Source of the DNA: Lentilactobacillus rapi DSM 19907 = JCM 15042
Lineage (GTDB): Bacteria; Bacillota; Bacilli; Lactobacillales; Lactobacillaceae
DNA length: 64,000 nucleotides
Assembly (NCBI RefSeq): GCF_001436255.1
Contig: NZ_AZEI01000076.1
Span: 124,001-188,000, forward strand
Reading direction: 5' to 3'
Shown: positions 54,247 through 64,000 of the stretch, piece after piece
Layout: each line of letters opens with the position of its first letter
Numbering within the stretch: the first letter of the stretch is position 1
Notes under the pieces: model-generated
Told to the model about the DNA's origin: nothing
Seen by the model: only the letters and a program-made list of their open reading frames with translations
Databases searched by the model: none
Translations under genes and position numbers: made by a program

Positions 54247-56574
54247 ATGTCACAGAATAGTCCTAAGTCTCGTGCCGAACGTCGACGCGGACGCCAGTTT
54301 ACCAAGAAAAAAGGACCGTTTAAAAGAATTTTAAAGTATCTTTTAATTTTCTTCGGCCTGATCATTTTGTTCGGTGCGGGTTTGTTTACTTTTTACGCAT
54401 CCAGTGCCCCACAGATTACCCGTTCTGCCCTTTCAAGTGATAATTCGACCAAGTTTTATGATGCAAATGGTCATGTAATTTCCAGATTGGGCAGTCAAAA
54501 CCGGGATTACGTGAAATCCAAGAAAATTCCAAAAACACTGAAGCAAGCTGTCGTTTCAATTGAGGACCGCCGATTTTACAAACATGGTGGTGTTGACCCG
54601 ATTAGAATTATGGGGGCTGCCATTTCAAACGTTACCGGGTCTTCCCTGGGTCTTCAAGGTGGCAGTACGTTAACCCAACAATTAGTTAAATTATCAGTCT
54701 TTTCAACTGCTGCCAGTGATCGAACTTTAAAGCGAAAAGCCCAAGAAGCTTGGCTGGCCATTAAAGTTGAACGACACTATTCCAAGAGTCAAATCTTAGA
54801 ATTCTATATTAATAAAGTGTATATGGGCAATGGCGTCTATGGGATGCAAACGGCGGCTGAGTTCTATTATAATAAGACTCTTGATCACCTGACATTACCA
54901 GAATTTGCCATGTTAGCCGGGATGCCACAGTCCCCGACCCTATACAATCCTTATAAGTATCCAAAATACGCGACTGAACGACGTAATGAAGTCCTCAATG
55001 CAATGGTTAAAAACAAAGTGATCACGGAACAACAGGCACAAAATGCAAAGAACATCAGCGTTCAACGCAACCTGTCAAAAACACATGCCAAAGCCAAAAC
55101 TTCTGAAAAAACGTCCAAATATATCGATTCCTATCTCAAACAGACAATAGAAGAGCTTCATGATAAAGGCTACAAAACAAATAGTGGCTTGAAAGTTTAC
55201 ACGAATTTAGACTTAAATGCCCAAAAGAAGCTGTACAATGTCGCAAATGGCACCTCTTCAGGAATTGTTTATCCAAGTAATCGATTCCAGCTTGGGGCAA
55301 CCTTAGTCAATCCCAACAATGGTAAAGTCCTTGCCATGCAAGGTGGTAGAAAAATTAAAGTCGCTTTCGGGTTAAACCGAGCCGTTCAAACCGGCCGATC
55401 CTCAGGCTCAACTGCCAAGCCAATTATGGATTATGGTCCTGCAATCCAGTACCTTAAGTATCCGACCTATCAACCGGTCAAAGATACCCCGTACACTTAT
55501 GCCGGCTCTGACAAATCTGTGATGGACTTTGATAATAAATACCAAGGAACAATCACGATGCGAAAAGCATTAGTTGAATCGCGGAATATTCCGGCAATCC
55601 GTACTTTGGAAAATGTCGGCGTCCCTCGAGCGACTAAATTCCTCAAAAATTTGGGAATGTCATTCAGTAAACCACTTGAACTTCAAAACGGGATTGGCCT
55701 GTATATCTCATCAGAACAGTTAGCGGCTTCCTATGCAGCTTTCTCAAACGGTGGAACGTATTATAAACCCTACCTGATCCGAAAAGTAACCCAAGTCAAT
55801 GGCGTTACTCACAAGTACCACAGTCAGGGCAAACGGGCGATGTCCCCTGCCACTGCATTCATGATCACGAATATGCTCAAAGGGGTTATGACAGATTCAA
55901 ATGGGTCTGGAACCGCCGCTAAAGTCTCTGGATTATTTGAAGCCGGGAAAACTGGTACTACGCAATATCCTGACGACTACATTAACCAAGTTCCTTCAGA
56001 TTCGTCAATGGATTCGTGGTTCTCTGGATTTACCAAAAATTATTCACTCGCGATTTGGACTGGATATGATCATCAATTCAAAGCCAACTCCTATATTTCA
56101 CCAACAGAAACAACGATTGCCCAGCAGATCTATAAATCAGTTATGAGTTATATCTCACAAGATAAACCAAATACTGATTGGACCAAGCCGGACGATGTTG
56201 TGGCAACCACCCGTGGCGGTCAAACTGAATATTATGTTGCTGGCTATCCGGGCACAGTTGCGGACAATAGTTCAAGTCAGACAACTAGTGGTTACACGGT
56301 CGACCGGGGCAGCGATTCCAGCAACACCACTGTTACACAGCCACGAAGTAACGAAAGCTCAGAACGAAGTGACCGAACAACTGAATCGTCTGAAACACCA
56401 ACAACTCAGGAACCAAGCGGTGACGGCTCTGGAAATGATAATGCCAATTCATCTTCGGCATCTTCAGATTCAAGTGCTGGCGGTAGTAGTGATACCAGCA
56501 ATAATACTGATAACAATACAACCCCAGATAATAATGCCGGAACTGATACGAACGGAAATCAAACCAATCCATAG
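54247..56574 (+). CDS. pbp1A: Class A penicillin-binding protein 1A
   Basis: A bifunctional peptidoglycan glycosyltransferase/transpeptidase. It has 775 residues. A basic cytoplasmic N-terminus and one transmembrane helix (about 30-55) precede the glycosyltransferase domain with IEDRRFYKHGG and GGSTLTQQLVK. The transpeptidase domain has the active Ser in SSGSTAKP and the KTGTT box (about 570). The last 120 residues are a low-complexity Ser/Asn/Thr/Asp/Gly tail. It starts after GAAGGAG in one unit with recU and ends at a strong terminator. Confidence 0.96.
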   Translation: MSQNSPKSRAERRRGRQFTKKKGPFKRILKYLLIFFGLIILFGAGLFTFYASSAPQITRSALSSDNSTKFYDANGHVISRLGSQNRDYVKSKKIPKTLKQAVVSIEDRRFYKHGGVDPIRIMGAAISNVTGSSLGLQGGSTLTQQLVKLSVFSTAASDRTLKRKAQEAWLAIKVERHYSKSQILEFYINKVYMGNGVYGMQTAAEFYYNKTLDHLTLPEFAMLAGMPQSPTLYNPYKYPKYATERRNEVLNAMVKNKVITEQQAQNAKNISVQRNLSKTHAKAKTSEKTSKYIDSYLKQTIEELHDKGYKTNSGLKVYTNLDLNAQKKLYNVANGTSSGIVYPSNRFQLGATLVNPNNGKVLAMQGGRKIKVAFGLNRAVQTGRSSGSTAKPIMDYGPAIQYLKYPTYQPVKDTPYTYAGSDKSVMDFDNKYQGTITMRKALVESRNIPAIRTLENVGVPRATKFLKNLGMSFSKPLELQNGIGLYISSEQLAASYAAFSNGGTYYKPYLIRKVTQVNGVTHKYHSQGKRAMSPATAFMITNMLKGVMTDSNGSGTAAKVSGLFEAGKTGTTQYPDDYINQVPSDSSMDSWFSGFTKNYSLAIWTGYDHQFKANSYISPTETTIAQQIYKSVMSYISQDKPNTDWTKPDDVVATTRGGQTEYYVAGYPGTVADNSSSQTTSGYTVDRGSDSSNTTVTQPRSNESSERSDRTTESSETPTTQEPSGDGSGNDNANSSSASSDSSAGGSSDTSNNTDNNTTPDNNAGTDTNGNQTNP

Positions 56575-56588
56575 AAAAGATTGTCTCT

Positions 56589-56622
56589 ACGCCAAGGTGC
56601 TGTTTGCCTTGGCGTTATTTTT
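56589..56622 (+). terminator. Intrinsic terminator after pbp1A
   Basis: ACGCCAAGG (56589-56597) and CCTTGGCGT (56607-56615) are perfectly complementary and followed by TATTTTT. Confidence 0.9.
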
Positions 56623-56649
56623 GTCTAAATGCATGCGAATTAGTTCCGA

Positions 56650-56693
56650 AAAAGGACAACCATTCCAAGAAAACAGGAATGGTTGCCCTTTTC
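56650..56693 (-). terminator. Terminator of the dinG-to-dnaD operon
   Basis: On the minus strand AAGGGCAACCATTCC pairs with GGAATGGTTGTCCTT (one mismatch or GU pair) around a 9-base loop, then a T run. It lies about 60 bases after dnaD. Confidence 0.8.
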
Positions 56694-56749
56694 ATCAAAT
56701 TCCGGGATCAAACTGTAAAATGTCCCAGTTTTAAAATCTAATAAACGGA

Positions 56750-57457
56750 TTATTTTTGTTCGGAATTTCCAGACAAATCAATAAACGGAATTTTGGGTCC
56801 TTTGTATCTGGCCGGGGCCTCATTATCAGCTGATTTACGTTGATGCTGATAGGCTTCTACCTGTTGAGGTGACCTTAGGTTCTTTTTCTCCCAGCTCACC
56901 AAAATTCGGTCCATATATTTCAGGTTGTAAACTTGACTTAAAACTGCCTCTTTTAAAGCTAATTGAATGATTTCTGGGGTGTAATGGTCTATATCCAGCC
57001 ATTGACTAATCGTTTCCATCTCCAGAGGTGATAGCGTTCGACCAAATTCTTTCTCGATGCTTTCAAAAACGGCTTGCCGCTCGTTTACTTTAACAGGTTG
57101 AGCGGTTTGCTGATCTTGCTCATGTTCAGCTGACTTAAGAATCCCCAATTTGTCATACATCTGCGTGAAGTCATAAGCATCGACTTTTTGACCTTCAATG
57201 CTTAATTGGGTAATAGCAGCCAACTTTTTCTCGATCATTTGGTGAAACAAGTTAAAAAGCTGCTGTTCGCTCAACCCCGTCTGTCGTTGTAAATCACCAA
57301 TTTCAGGCATTGGAACAATTAAGTCATGATTTCCCTTTATTAACAGATATATCAGTAGTTCTTCATTGCTAAGGCCAATTCGGCGATAATTTTTTAACAG
57401 ATCGTTATTAACGGTTGTTTGACCCTCGTTGAGAAGTTCGCGTGCGTAATCATCCAA
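56750..57457 (-). CDS. dnaD: DnaD domain replication initiation protein
   Basis: Remodels DNA and helps load the replicative helicase during initiation and restart. It has 235 residues. The N-terminal winged-helix DDBH1 domain covers about 1-100 and the DDBH2 domain about 125-200, with the IIQLALKEAVL and the YMDRILVSWEKKNL signature. TTG 57457 follows GAGGTAATTTGA. It follows asnS by 36 bases. The nth gene that normally comes next in Bacilli is absent: a terminator and the convergent pbp1A follow. Confidence 0.92.
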   Translation of the reverse strand: MDDYARELLNEGQTTVNNDLLKNYRRIGLSNEELLIYLLIKGNHDLIVPMPEIGDLQRQTGLSEQQLFNLFHQMIEKKLAAITQLSIEGQKVDAYDFTQMYDKLGILKSAEHEQDQQTAQPVKVNERQAVFESIEKEFGRTLSPLEMETISQWLDIDHYTPEIIQLALKEAVLSQVYNLKYMDRILVSWEKKNLRSPQQVEAYQHQRKSADNEAPARYKGPKIPFIDLSGNSEQK

Positions 57458-57493
57458 TCAAATTACCTCACTCTCAATTTAACAAATTCTAAT

Positions 57494-58789
57494 TTATGGG
57501 TAAATCCGGTTCAACAATCTTGGGAATGGAATGGCTTCTCGAACATGATCCTCGCCAGTTAACCAGGTCAGGCAGCGCTCGAGGCCAAGCCCGAATCCAG
57601 CGTGAGGAACACTTCCGTATTTTCGAAGATCCAAATACCAGGAATACTCTTTCGGATCAAGATCGTGTTTAACAATTTGATCATACAAATAATCATAATC
57701 GGTTGCCCGTTCTGAACCACCAATGATCTCGCCATAACCTTCAGGTGCTAATAAGTCAGCACAGATCACGACATCATCCCTGGTTGGATGCGGCTTCATA
57801 TAAAACGCCTTAATGGCTTTAGGATAATTCAACACAAATACAGGTTGGTTGAATTGGTCGGCCAGGTAAGTTTCTTCCGGTGATCCAAAGTCAACGCCCC
57901 ATTCAAGGTCGAAACCACCCTTTTTAAGCATATCAATTGCCTCATCATAACTAATTCTTGGATAAGGAAGGACTGTATACTTCTTAAGGGTGTCGATATC
58001 ACGATCAAGTGTTTGCAGCTCATGCTTACAATTTTCGATCACTCGGGTAACCAAATAAGCAATGTACCGTTCTTGAATCTCCAAGCTTTGTTCTTGATGC
58101 ATAAAGGCCATTTCGGGTTCAATCATCCAGAATTCAATTAAATGACGCCGTGTTTTGGACTTTTCAGCTCTAAATGTAGGTCCAAATGAAAACACCTTAC
58201 CAAATGCCTCAGCACCGGCCTCTTCATATAACTGGCCACTTTGGGATAGATAAGCATCCCGATCAAAATACTCGGTATGGAATAAAGTTGTGGTGCCTTC
58301 AGGTGCGCTACCAGTCAAGATCGGCGCATCAATTTTAACGAAGCCCTCATTGTAGAAAAAGTCATAACTGGCCTTGATCACTTCATTTCGAATCCGCATC
58401 ACAGCGTTTGGGCGGCTGGACCGCAACCAAAGATGACGATGATCCATCAAAAAATCAACCCCGTGTTCCTTAGGCGTGATGGGATAATCGTGGGTTTCAG
58501 AAACCACTTCAATTGTTTCAACTTCGATCTCGTAACCAAACTTTGAGCGGCTATCTTCATGAATAATCCCAGTAATCCACATACTGGTTTCCTGTTTAAC
58601 TTCCTTGGCTATTTCAAAAGTTTCAGGAGAAACATTGTTCTTAACCACAACCCCTTGGAAAAACGCAGTTCCATCCCGTAATTGCAGAAACGCAATCTTT
58701 CCACTAGATCGTTTATTGGTGAGCCAAACGCCCATCTTCACTTTTTCGTTCACATACTTGGGTGCATCGACCATACTAATCTGCTTCAC
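57494..58789 (-). CDS. asnS: Asparaginyl-tRNA synthetase
   Basis: Charges tRNA-Asn. It has 431 residues, the normal length. An N-terminal OB-fold anticodon-binding domain (1-110) precedes the class II core: [18 protein letters not shown], motif 2 [16 protein letters not shown] and motif 3 [15 protein letters not shown]. It starts at GTG 58789 after GGAGGAATTAGTA, overlapping the aspB stop by 14 bases. The aspB-asnS-dnaD order is ancestral for Bacilli. Confidence 0.96.
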   Translation of the reverse strand: MKQISMVDAPKYVNEKVKMGVWLTNKRSSGKIAFLQLRDGTAFFQGVVVKNNVSPETFEIAKEVKQETSMWITGIIHEDSRSKFGYEIEVETIEVVSETHDYPITPKEHGVDFLMDHRHLWLRSSRPNAVMRIRNEVIKASYDFFYNEGFVKIDAPILTGSAPEGTTTLFHTEYFDRDAYLSQSGQLYEEAGAEAFGKVFSFGPTFRAEKSKTRRHLIEFWMIEPEMAFMHQEQSLEIQERYIAYLVTRVIENCKHELQTLDRDIDTLKKYTVLPYPRISYDEAIDMLKKGGFDLEWGVDFGSPEETYLADQFNQPVFVLNYPKAIKAFYMKPHPTRDDVVICADLLAPEGYGEIIGGSERATDYDYLYDQIVKHDLDPKEYSWYLDLRKYGSVPHAGFGLGLERCLTWLTGEDHVREAIPFPRLLNRIYP

Positions 58790-59996
58790 TACTAATTCCT
58801 CCAGACAACTCTTTCTCTAAATATTGATCCATAAATGCTTTAATTCTGGTAATGCCAATCTTCAAATCATTCAAGCTGGTTGCATAACTGATTCGTAAAT
58901 AACCAGGCATTCCAAATGCAGAACCATCCACGACCGCAACGTGGGCCTCATTCAATAAACAAGCGACGAGTTGTTCGGAACTTGTCACCCCAACTAACCG
59001 CATAGCGTCAATGACCTTTGGAAACAGATAAAAAGCTCCCTGTGGCTTTTCAGCAACTTCAAAGCCAGGGATTTCGTTGACTAATGGATACACGGTATTG
59101 AGGCGGTCCTCAAACGATTGCCGCATATTTTCAACATCCGCTTGATCTGATTGAAGCGCGGTGATTGCTGCATATTGACTAACTGTTGCAGGATTTCCTG
59201 TCATGTGGGATAACACGGAATTGACCTGTGAGATTAACTCAGTTGACCCGGCAATATAGCCTATCCGCCAACCAGTCATTGAATAAGCCTTTGAAACCCC
59301 GTTCACTAAAATGGTTGATTGGGCAATCCGACCACCTAATTGGATTGGGGAATAAAACCGGTTATTATTATAAATTAATTTGCCATAAATATCATCAGAA
59401 ATAATCACGATCCCGTGATTAACTGCCCAATTGCCGATGTCTTCCAGCTCGTTGCTCGAATAGATGGTTCCTGTGGGATTCTGCGGCGTGTTAATCACCA
59501 ACAGCTTTGAATGGGCATTAACTACACAATCCAAAGTTTCTGGGGAAATTTTGAAATGATCGTTGGTTTCAACCATCACAGGTTTGCCACCAGCCAAAAT
59601 AACCTGCTCTTGATAGCTCACCCAGCTGGGTTTAGGCATCAAAACTTCATCGCCTGGGTCAACCAATACCTGCATCAAAGCATACAAAGCGGTTTTAGCA
59701 CCACAAGTGATACTAATTTGGTCGGATGAATAGTTGGTCCCATAATCAATATTGGTCCGATCAGCGGCGGCTTGCTTGAGGTCATCTAATCCACTAGCCG
59801 GCGTATAAAAACTGGTTTTTCCAGTTCGAATGGCTTCGATTGCCTCATCAGTGATCACGGTGGGGGTTTTGAAGTCTGGCTCACCAATACTGAGATTGAT
59901 CACATCAATCCCGTTTCGAACCATTTGTTTAGCCCGATTCGAGACCCCAATTGTTGCAGAGGGGGTGATGTGCTTGATCCGTTTTGAAAATTTCAT
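58776..59996 (-). CDS. aspB: Pyridoxal phosphate-dependent aspartate-type aminotransferase
   Basis: A class I aminotransferase, probably acting on aspartate and 2-oxoglutarate. It has 406 residues. The PLP-binding Lys is in [32 protein letters not shown] and the C-terminal LRISYA carboxylate-binding Arg are present. It starts at ATG 59996 after GAAGGGAAATT. It overlaps asnS, fitting a supply of aspartate-family amino acids to asparaginyl-tRNA synthesis. Substrate choice within the family is inference. Confidence 0.93.
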   Translation of the reverse strand: MKFSKRIKHITPSATIGVSNRAKQMVRNGIDVINLSIGEPDFKTPTVITDEAIEAIRTGKTSFYTPASGLDDLKQAAADRTNIDYGTNYSSDQISITCGAKTALYALMQVLVDPGDEVLMPKPSWVSYQEQVILAGGKPVMVETNDHFKISPETLDCVVNAHSKLLVINTPQNPTGTIYSSNELEDIGNWAVNHGIVIISDDIYGKLIYNNNRFYSPIQLGGRIAQSTILVNGVSKAYSMTGWRIGYIAGSTELISQVNSVLSHMTGNPATVSQYAAITALQSDQADVENMRQSFEDRLNTVYPLVNEIPGFEVAEKPQGAFYLFPKVIDAMRLVGVTSSEQLVACLLNEAHVAVVDGSAFGMPGYLRISYATSLNDLKIGITRIKAFMDQYLEKELSGGISSEAD

Positions 59997-60017
59997 ATTA
60001 ATTTCCCTTCAGTTAGT

Positions 60018-60524
60018 TTAGATGTTGTTAATTGATCGATAGACATTGCCGGTTTTGAAATTCAACGTGGCAAAGCACAAATTGTTGCTGGAATTTAAAT
60101 AGCTGACCACCCAATATGGTTTACCCTTGATAAGTGTCAAACTAATACTATTGATTTTTTTCGGAGATTTCTTCTCTTGGACAACATTTCGAATCGCATC
60201 AACGGATAAGCCGCTGCTTTGGTTGACCACAGTGATTGTTCCGCCTTTCTTGGCAATAATGACATAAATCTTTTTGCCCTTATTATCAGTTCCAGCGACC
60301 GAATAGTACGTTTTATTCAGATTAGACGAATAAAACGAGCTCACCGTCGTCAACCCGGCGTACTTCTTAGCCATCGATACTGTTTGGCTTCTCGCAGTCC
60401 TCATCGGTTTTTCAGCTTGGTGAAAAATAATAAAAACGGAGAAAAGCAGGACCAGAATAACAGATGTGACAATCCATGACACTTTTACTTTTGATTGTTT
60501 TTTAATGCGACGCTGCCTTTGCAT
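60018..60524 (-). CDS. ypmB: YpmB-like membrane-anchored protein (DUF5590)
   Basis: A 168-residue protein with a basic N-terminus, one transmembrane helix (about 16-36) and an exported PepSY-like domain with KKIYVIIAKKGG and GKPYWVVSYL. By order (dinG, this gene, aspB, asnS, dnaD) it is the counterpart of Bacillus YpmB. Its function is not known. It starts at ATG 60524 after GAAAGGAAAAC and ends 21 bases before aspB. Confidence 0.85.
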   Translation of the reverse strand: MQRQRRIKKQSKVKVSWIVTSVILVLLFSVFIIFHQAEKPMRTARSQTVSMAKKYAGLTTVSSFYSSNLNKTYYSVAGTDNKGKKIYVIIAKKGGTITVVNQSSGLSVDAIRNVVQEKKSPKKINSISLTLIKGKPYWVVSYLNSSNNLCFATLNFKTGNVYRSINNI

Positions 60525-60589
60525 AATGTTTTCCTTTCACATCAGTATTGTTATTTATTATAGCAAATAACCGCACTATTTGAGACGTT

Positions 60590-63424
60590 CTAGGCCTTGC
60601 TTTCGAAAAATTTAACCATATCGGCAATGCATTCATTGATATCGCCCCTCACAATTGGGATCTCATTGCGTAAATTGGCAAGAACGATACTACCGTAACG
60701 TTTCGTCAATAGTCGTGGATCAAGGATAAAGATCGTCCCAAAATCATCCCTGGTACGCAGTAGTCGTCCCATGCCTTGTCGCAGCCGTAACGTCGCTTTT
60801 GGCAGCGTGATACTGTAAAATGGATTTTTACCCTTACTGCGTTCGATCGAATACAAAGCATGGTTATAAGGATCTGCCGGTGTGTCAAATGGCAGTTGAG
60901 CCACCACCAAATTTTCAAGCAAATGCCTTGGAAAATCAACTCCCTGCCAGAAAGTATTTGCTCCAAGTAAGATTGCCGGTTCGTGATGAACAAATTGCTT
61001 GCTGATCTTAGTGGCAGTCCCATGAACCCCCTGAGCCAAGACAAAGTGATTAGCTGTGAAGCCACTTTCTTGAAGCATTCGGTAAGTGCGTTCAATTGCG
61101 TTCAACGAATTGAACAGCACCAAGGTTTGCCGGGGCCCTTTTCGATAAATTGCTTCAATATTGTTGGCAGTTTGCTGCAAATAGGTATCCGAGTTAGTCG
61201 CAAACTTCCCATCGTTCTCACCTGTGACCAAGTAAAGTCGTGCTTGATCAGCCGGGTTAAAATCACTTTTTAGCCGTTTAACCGCAGATTTTTGCCGGTC
61301 AATTCCCAGTAAATCATAAATAAACTGGGAGCGTCGTGATGAGAAAATAGTTGCTCCCGTGAAGGTCGTCGGTTCAAACGAGGAATAAATGTGATCATTC
61401 AAATAGTCTTCAGTCTTTAAGATTCCCCGGTTCAAATTCAAACTATTCACGTCTTTCGCATGGTTAATCGTAATCCAAGTGACATGCTGTTCAATGGAAT
61501 GATCATCGACATCGATAATTTCTAACATCTGAGCGAGTCGATCATTAAAATCATTATAATTCTCAAAGAACGAATAGATCGCCATAAAATCCTGATTGGT
61601 AAATGAATCTGAAGTATTATCAACTTCTCGATTCAGCTTAACCAACAGATCATCAGTATGATCTTTCAATCCCCGGAGCCGCTGAATCAATGCTTGATTG
61701 GCTTTAGTTGCATCCTTCATTTCAGTAATCGGAATTAATCGTTCAAAAAAATCAACGTTGCGATGAAGCTTTTTGTGATTAACAACTTGATCATAAAAGG
61801 TACGAATGATCGCATTCACCAGTTCTTTAATTGCTTCAAGCTGGCTTTCCAGTTGATCGGTCAAGTCGCCCAAGATGGCATTGCTGGCAACGATATCGCG
61901 AATATTCTCGCCGTGGCTTTGGTTAATACTGGCAAGAATCTTATTGATTGCCGAAATTAGCGATAAAGGTTTAATCTTTTCTTGATTATTTCGGATCGCC
62001 GTCTCAGCAAATTGCTGGGTCTCGTCAATCAAAAGATACGGTTTAGCTGGTAAGGCTTTAAAATACTGCCAATTTTTAATCAAATACGTGTGGTTAACAA
62101 TAACAAACTCAGCCGTTTCGGCTCGGCGCAAATTGTAACGGAGAAAATCATCTTGGTAAAAGGGTTCATTGGGATCCAACCACTTCACGCCGGTGTGCTG
62201 AATTTTCCAAACAAATGGCGTCTGGTCAACATTCAAATGCAATTCATCTAAATCACCTGTTGTGGTAATCGTCAGCCAAACGAGCATCTGGGCTTTGATA
62301 AATGGGGTTTGATTCGAATTATCCGGCACAAATAAGAGATTTCGGAATTTATAGAGATCCAAATAATGTCTGGATCCTTTCAAAGTGACGCTGCGAACGT
62401 TAAAGGGCAGTTCTTGGTTCAGCATTGGCAGTGTTTGGTTTTGTAATTGAAATTGTAAATAAGTGGTCGACGTGCTGATCACAACCGGCTTCTTAGGAGT
62501 TGCAAGGTATGAAAATGGCAAACAATAGCCTAAACTTTTACCAATTCCAGTCGGGGCTTCGATCACCATTGTCTTAGCTGAATGATGAGCCTGGTCCGCG
62601 TAATTGTTGTAGATCAAGTTCATCATCTTGTTTTGCTCAAGCCGTGATTCCAATTGATCAGGCAATACTTTGGATTTAGCTTTGCGGGTTTTGGGGTATT
62701 TTGCCCCCGGCTGGCGGACATCCACGTTGTCAGCAACTTCCCGCCGGCGAATCACCAGCCCGGATGACAATTTTAAGTATGCAGGCAGTTCCCGTTTTCG
62801 GGAGTTCTTTTGATTCACTTCGTTTGCGTCCAGAAAGACTTTCAGTGTATCCTGTGGCAATGACGGACTGACATTAACGATCTGTTCCAAAGTAATACTT
62901 GGCAATTCTTTAATTTGCCGCAATAAAATGAGTAATAATTTGGCGGTTGCCAAAGCATCGCTGTCAGCCGTGTGGGGATGGTCATGCTCAATATTAAAGT
63001 AGGCACTGAGGTCCTGCAGACGATAACTTGACAACGTTGGCAAGAGAATCTGACTTAACGTAACCGTATCAATCGCTTCAATTTGAAGTTCGGGATATCC
63101 CACCCGCTGGAATTCAGCATTTAAAAATGGGAAATCAAAATTAACGTTATGCGCCACAAACACAGTCCCGCTCAACAAACCATAAAGTTTAGCAGCTACT
63201 TGATCAAACGTTGGGGCCTTTTTTAAGCGATCATTGTCAATTCCCGTTAACTGGACAATCCGGTTGGGAACCTCGCACTGCGGATTAATGTCGGTCACGA
63301 AGGTATCAATTATTTTATTGTCTGAAACCAAACAGCAGCTGAATTGGATGGTCCGGTTATCTGCTGCTAGGTCAGTCCCGGTCGTTTCAATGTCAACAAC
63401 TGCGAAAGTTGTTTTTGAATTCAT
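60590..63424 (-). CDS. dinG: DinG family helicase with N-terminal exonuclease domain
   Basis: A DNA-damage helicase/nuclease of 944 residues. Residues 1-170 are a DnaQ-like 3'-5' exonuclease: VVDIETTGTDL (ExoI), VFVAHNVNFDFPFL (ExoII) and HTADSDALATAKLL (ExoIII). The superfamily 2 helicase follows with APTGIGKSLGYCLP (Walker A), LLIDETQQ (DEAH-type box) and the C-terminal LRQGMGRLLRT (motif VI). No four-Cys iron-sulfur cluster is evident between Walker A and B. ATG 63424 is preferred over an upstream start by TTGGTGAACAC. It heads the operon to dnaD. Confidence 0.94.
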   Translation of the reverse strand: MNSKTTFAVVDIETTGTDLAADNRTIQFSCCLVSDNKIIDTFVTDINPQCEVPNRIVQLTGIDNDRLKKAPTFDQVAAKLYGLLSGTVFVAHNVNFDFPFLNAEFQRVGYPELQIEAIDTVTLSQILLPTLSSYRLQDLSAYFNIEHDHPHTADSDALATAKLLLILLRQIKELPSITLEQIVNVSPSLPQDTLKVFLDANEVNQKNSRKRELPAYLKLSSGLVIRRREVADNVDVRQPGAKYPKTRKAKSKVLPDQLESRLEQNKMMNLIYNNYADQAHHSAKTMVIEAPTGIGKSLGYCLPFSYLATPKKPVVISTSTTYLQFQLQNQTLPMLNQELPFNVRSVTLKGSRHYLDLYKFRNLLFVPDNSNQTPFIKAQMLVWLTITTTGDLDELHLNVDQTPFVWKIQHTGVKWLDPNEPFYQDDFLRYNLRRAETAEFVIVNHTYLIKNWQYFKALPAKPYLLIDETQQFAETAIRNNQEKIKPLSLISAINKILASINQSHGENIRDIVASNAILGDLTDQLESQLEAIKELVNAIIRTFYDQVVNHKKLHRNVDFFERLIPITEMKDATKANQALIQRLRGLKDHTDDLLVKLNREVDNTSDSFTNQDFMAIYSFFENYNDFNDRLAQMLEIIDVDDHSIEQHVTWITINHAKDVNSLNLNRGILKTEDYLNDHIYSSFEPTTFTGATIFSSRRSQFIYDLLGIDRQKSAVKRLKSDFNPADQARLYLVTGENDGKFATNSDTYLQQTANNIEAIYRKGPRQTLVLFNSLNAIERTYRMLQESGFTANHFVLAQGVHGTATKISKQFVHHEPAILLGANTFWQGVDFPRHLLENLVVAQLPFDTPADPYNHALYSIERSKGKNPFYSITLPKATLRLRQGMGRLLRTRDDFGTIFILDPRLLTKRYGSIVLANLRNEIPIVRGDINECIADMVKFFESKA

Positions 63425-63619
63425 AGTGTTCACCAATCTCATGAATATCGTGATTTTTCTTAAAGGTTCACTAACTTTAATAATACTACAAGCTCAATGT
63501 GATAATCTACCACATAAAATGACTTCTAATTTTTATAAAACTCTAAAAATATGATGAAAAGCTTCTTCCAACGGTTAATTATGATAAAATTGGAATGTTT
63601 GAAAGTGAGCGGATAAAGA

Positions 63620-64000
63620 TTGAAAGAAAAAGCAACCGGCACAAGTTATGCAAAAATTATTTTTTTCGGGGAACATAGTGTGGTTTATGGAAAGCCGGCC
63701 ATTGCCATTCCCCTCTATTCGGTTGATGTAAATGTCGCCATCAGATTAACGGCCATCGGGCAAACAATCCATTGCAGATACTTCGATGGACCGATTTCTG
63801 AAATGAACGACAACCTCAAAGGCGTTGGCGTCTTAATTCAACGGCTATTAAGCCGATTTCATGCGCCTGATCTACCATTTGAACTCTCAATCACCAGCAA
63901 AGTTCCTTCAGAACGGGGAATGGGCTCGTCTGCAGCTACTGCAGTGGCACTGGTTCGCGGCTTTTTTAACCTTTTCGAAAAGCCACTGACTCGAGCAAAA
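63620..64000 (+). CDS. mvk: Mevalonate kinase (3' end outside window)
   Basis: Phosphorylates mevalonate in the isoprenoid pathway used by lactic acid bacteria. 127 codons are visible and open to the window end. The GHMP kinase signatures are IIFFGEHSVVYGKPAIAIP near the start and VPSERGMGSSAATAVA, the ATP-binding loop. The start is TTG 63620, with GGATAAAGA before it. It is divergent from dinG. The rest of the mvk-mvaD-pmvk cluster would be expected beyond the window. Confidence 0.93.
   Translation, partial: MKEKATGTSYAKIIFFGEHSVVYGKPAIAIPLYSVDVNVAIRLTAIGQTIHCRYFDGPISEMNDNLKGVGVLIQRLLSRFHAPDLPFELSITSKVPSERGMGSSAATAVALVRGFFNLFEKPLTRAK

Noticed and set aside
1-64000. CRISPR arrays, insertion sequences, tRNA or rRNA genes
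   Set aside because: No spaced direct repeats, transposase-like frames, cloverleaf or rRNA-like segments were seen; intergenic gaps are short apart from rnpB and the terminus interval.

Overview
This window is chromosomal core DNA from a member of the Lactobacillaceae, probably one of the heterofermentative groups close to Lentilactobacillus or Levilactobacillus. The evidence is moderate-to-low GC, classic Firmicutes gene order, a mevalonate-pathway kinase, a fused FolK-FolE protein, a MutY with no iron-sulfur cysteines, and frequent TTG/GTG starts with strong AGGAGG-type ribosome binding sites. I saw no insertion sequence, prophage, CRISPR array, rRNA or tRNA gene.

Bases 1-32,000 are almost entirely plus-strand housekeeping genes: rsgA-rpe-thiN; rpmB (reverse strand); yloU-fakA-like-recG-plsX-acpP; rnc-smc-ftsY-ylxM-ffh; rpsP-khpA; rimM-trmD; rplS; xerC-hslV-hslU; an aldose 1-epimerase; plsY (reverse) divergent from parE-parC; a LysR regulator; ppaC; msrB-msrA; mutY. 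Together they cover ribosome assembly, protein export, phospholipid precursors, chromosome segregation and repair.

At about 32 kb the dominant coding strand flips. The flip sits beside a XerS-like tyrosine recombinase gene and an 805-base gene-free interval. That interval contains a 28-base site closely resembling the Bacillus subtilis dif site (33,803-33,830) and a separate 14-6-14 palindrome near xerS. I read this as the replication terminus of the chromosome.

From 32 kb to the end most genes are on the minus strand: folate synthesis (folB-folKE-folC-folP) with a separately terminated folate transporter folT behind a tetrahydrofolate riboswitch; marR-degV; rqcH/fbpA (plus); a pyrR-carA-carB cluster; fhs-lspA-rluD; an EbsA-like membrane protein; an RNase H-like protein (plus); an FAD oxidoreductase; the ypsC-rnpB-gpsB-ypsA block opposite recU-pbp1A; and dinG-ypmB-aspB-asnS-dnaD. 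The window ends inside a mevalonate kinase gene.

The most unusual content is the pyrR-linked carbamoyl-phosphate synthase pair. CarA has lost its Cys-His-Glu triad, and CarB is about 230 residues short and lacks ATP-grasp residues, yet both reading frames are intact. This looks like a conserved pseudoenzyme complex rather than a working synthase. Other notable points are the cluster-free MutY together with no nth gene at its usual place, a divergent dihydropteroate synthase, and an altered catalytic position in XerS.
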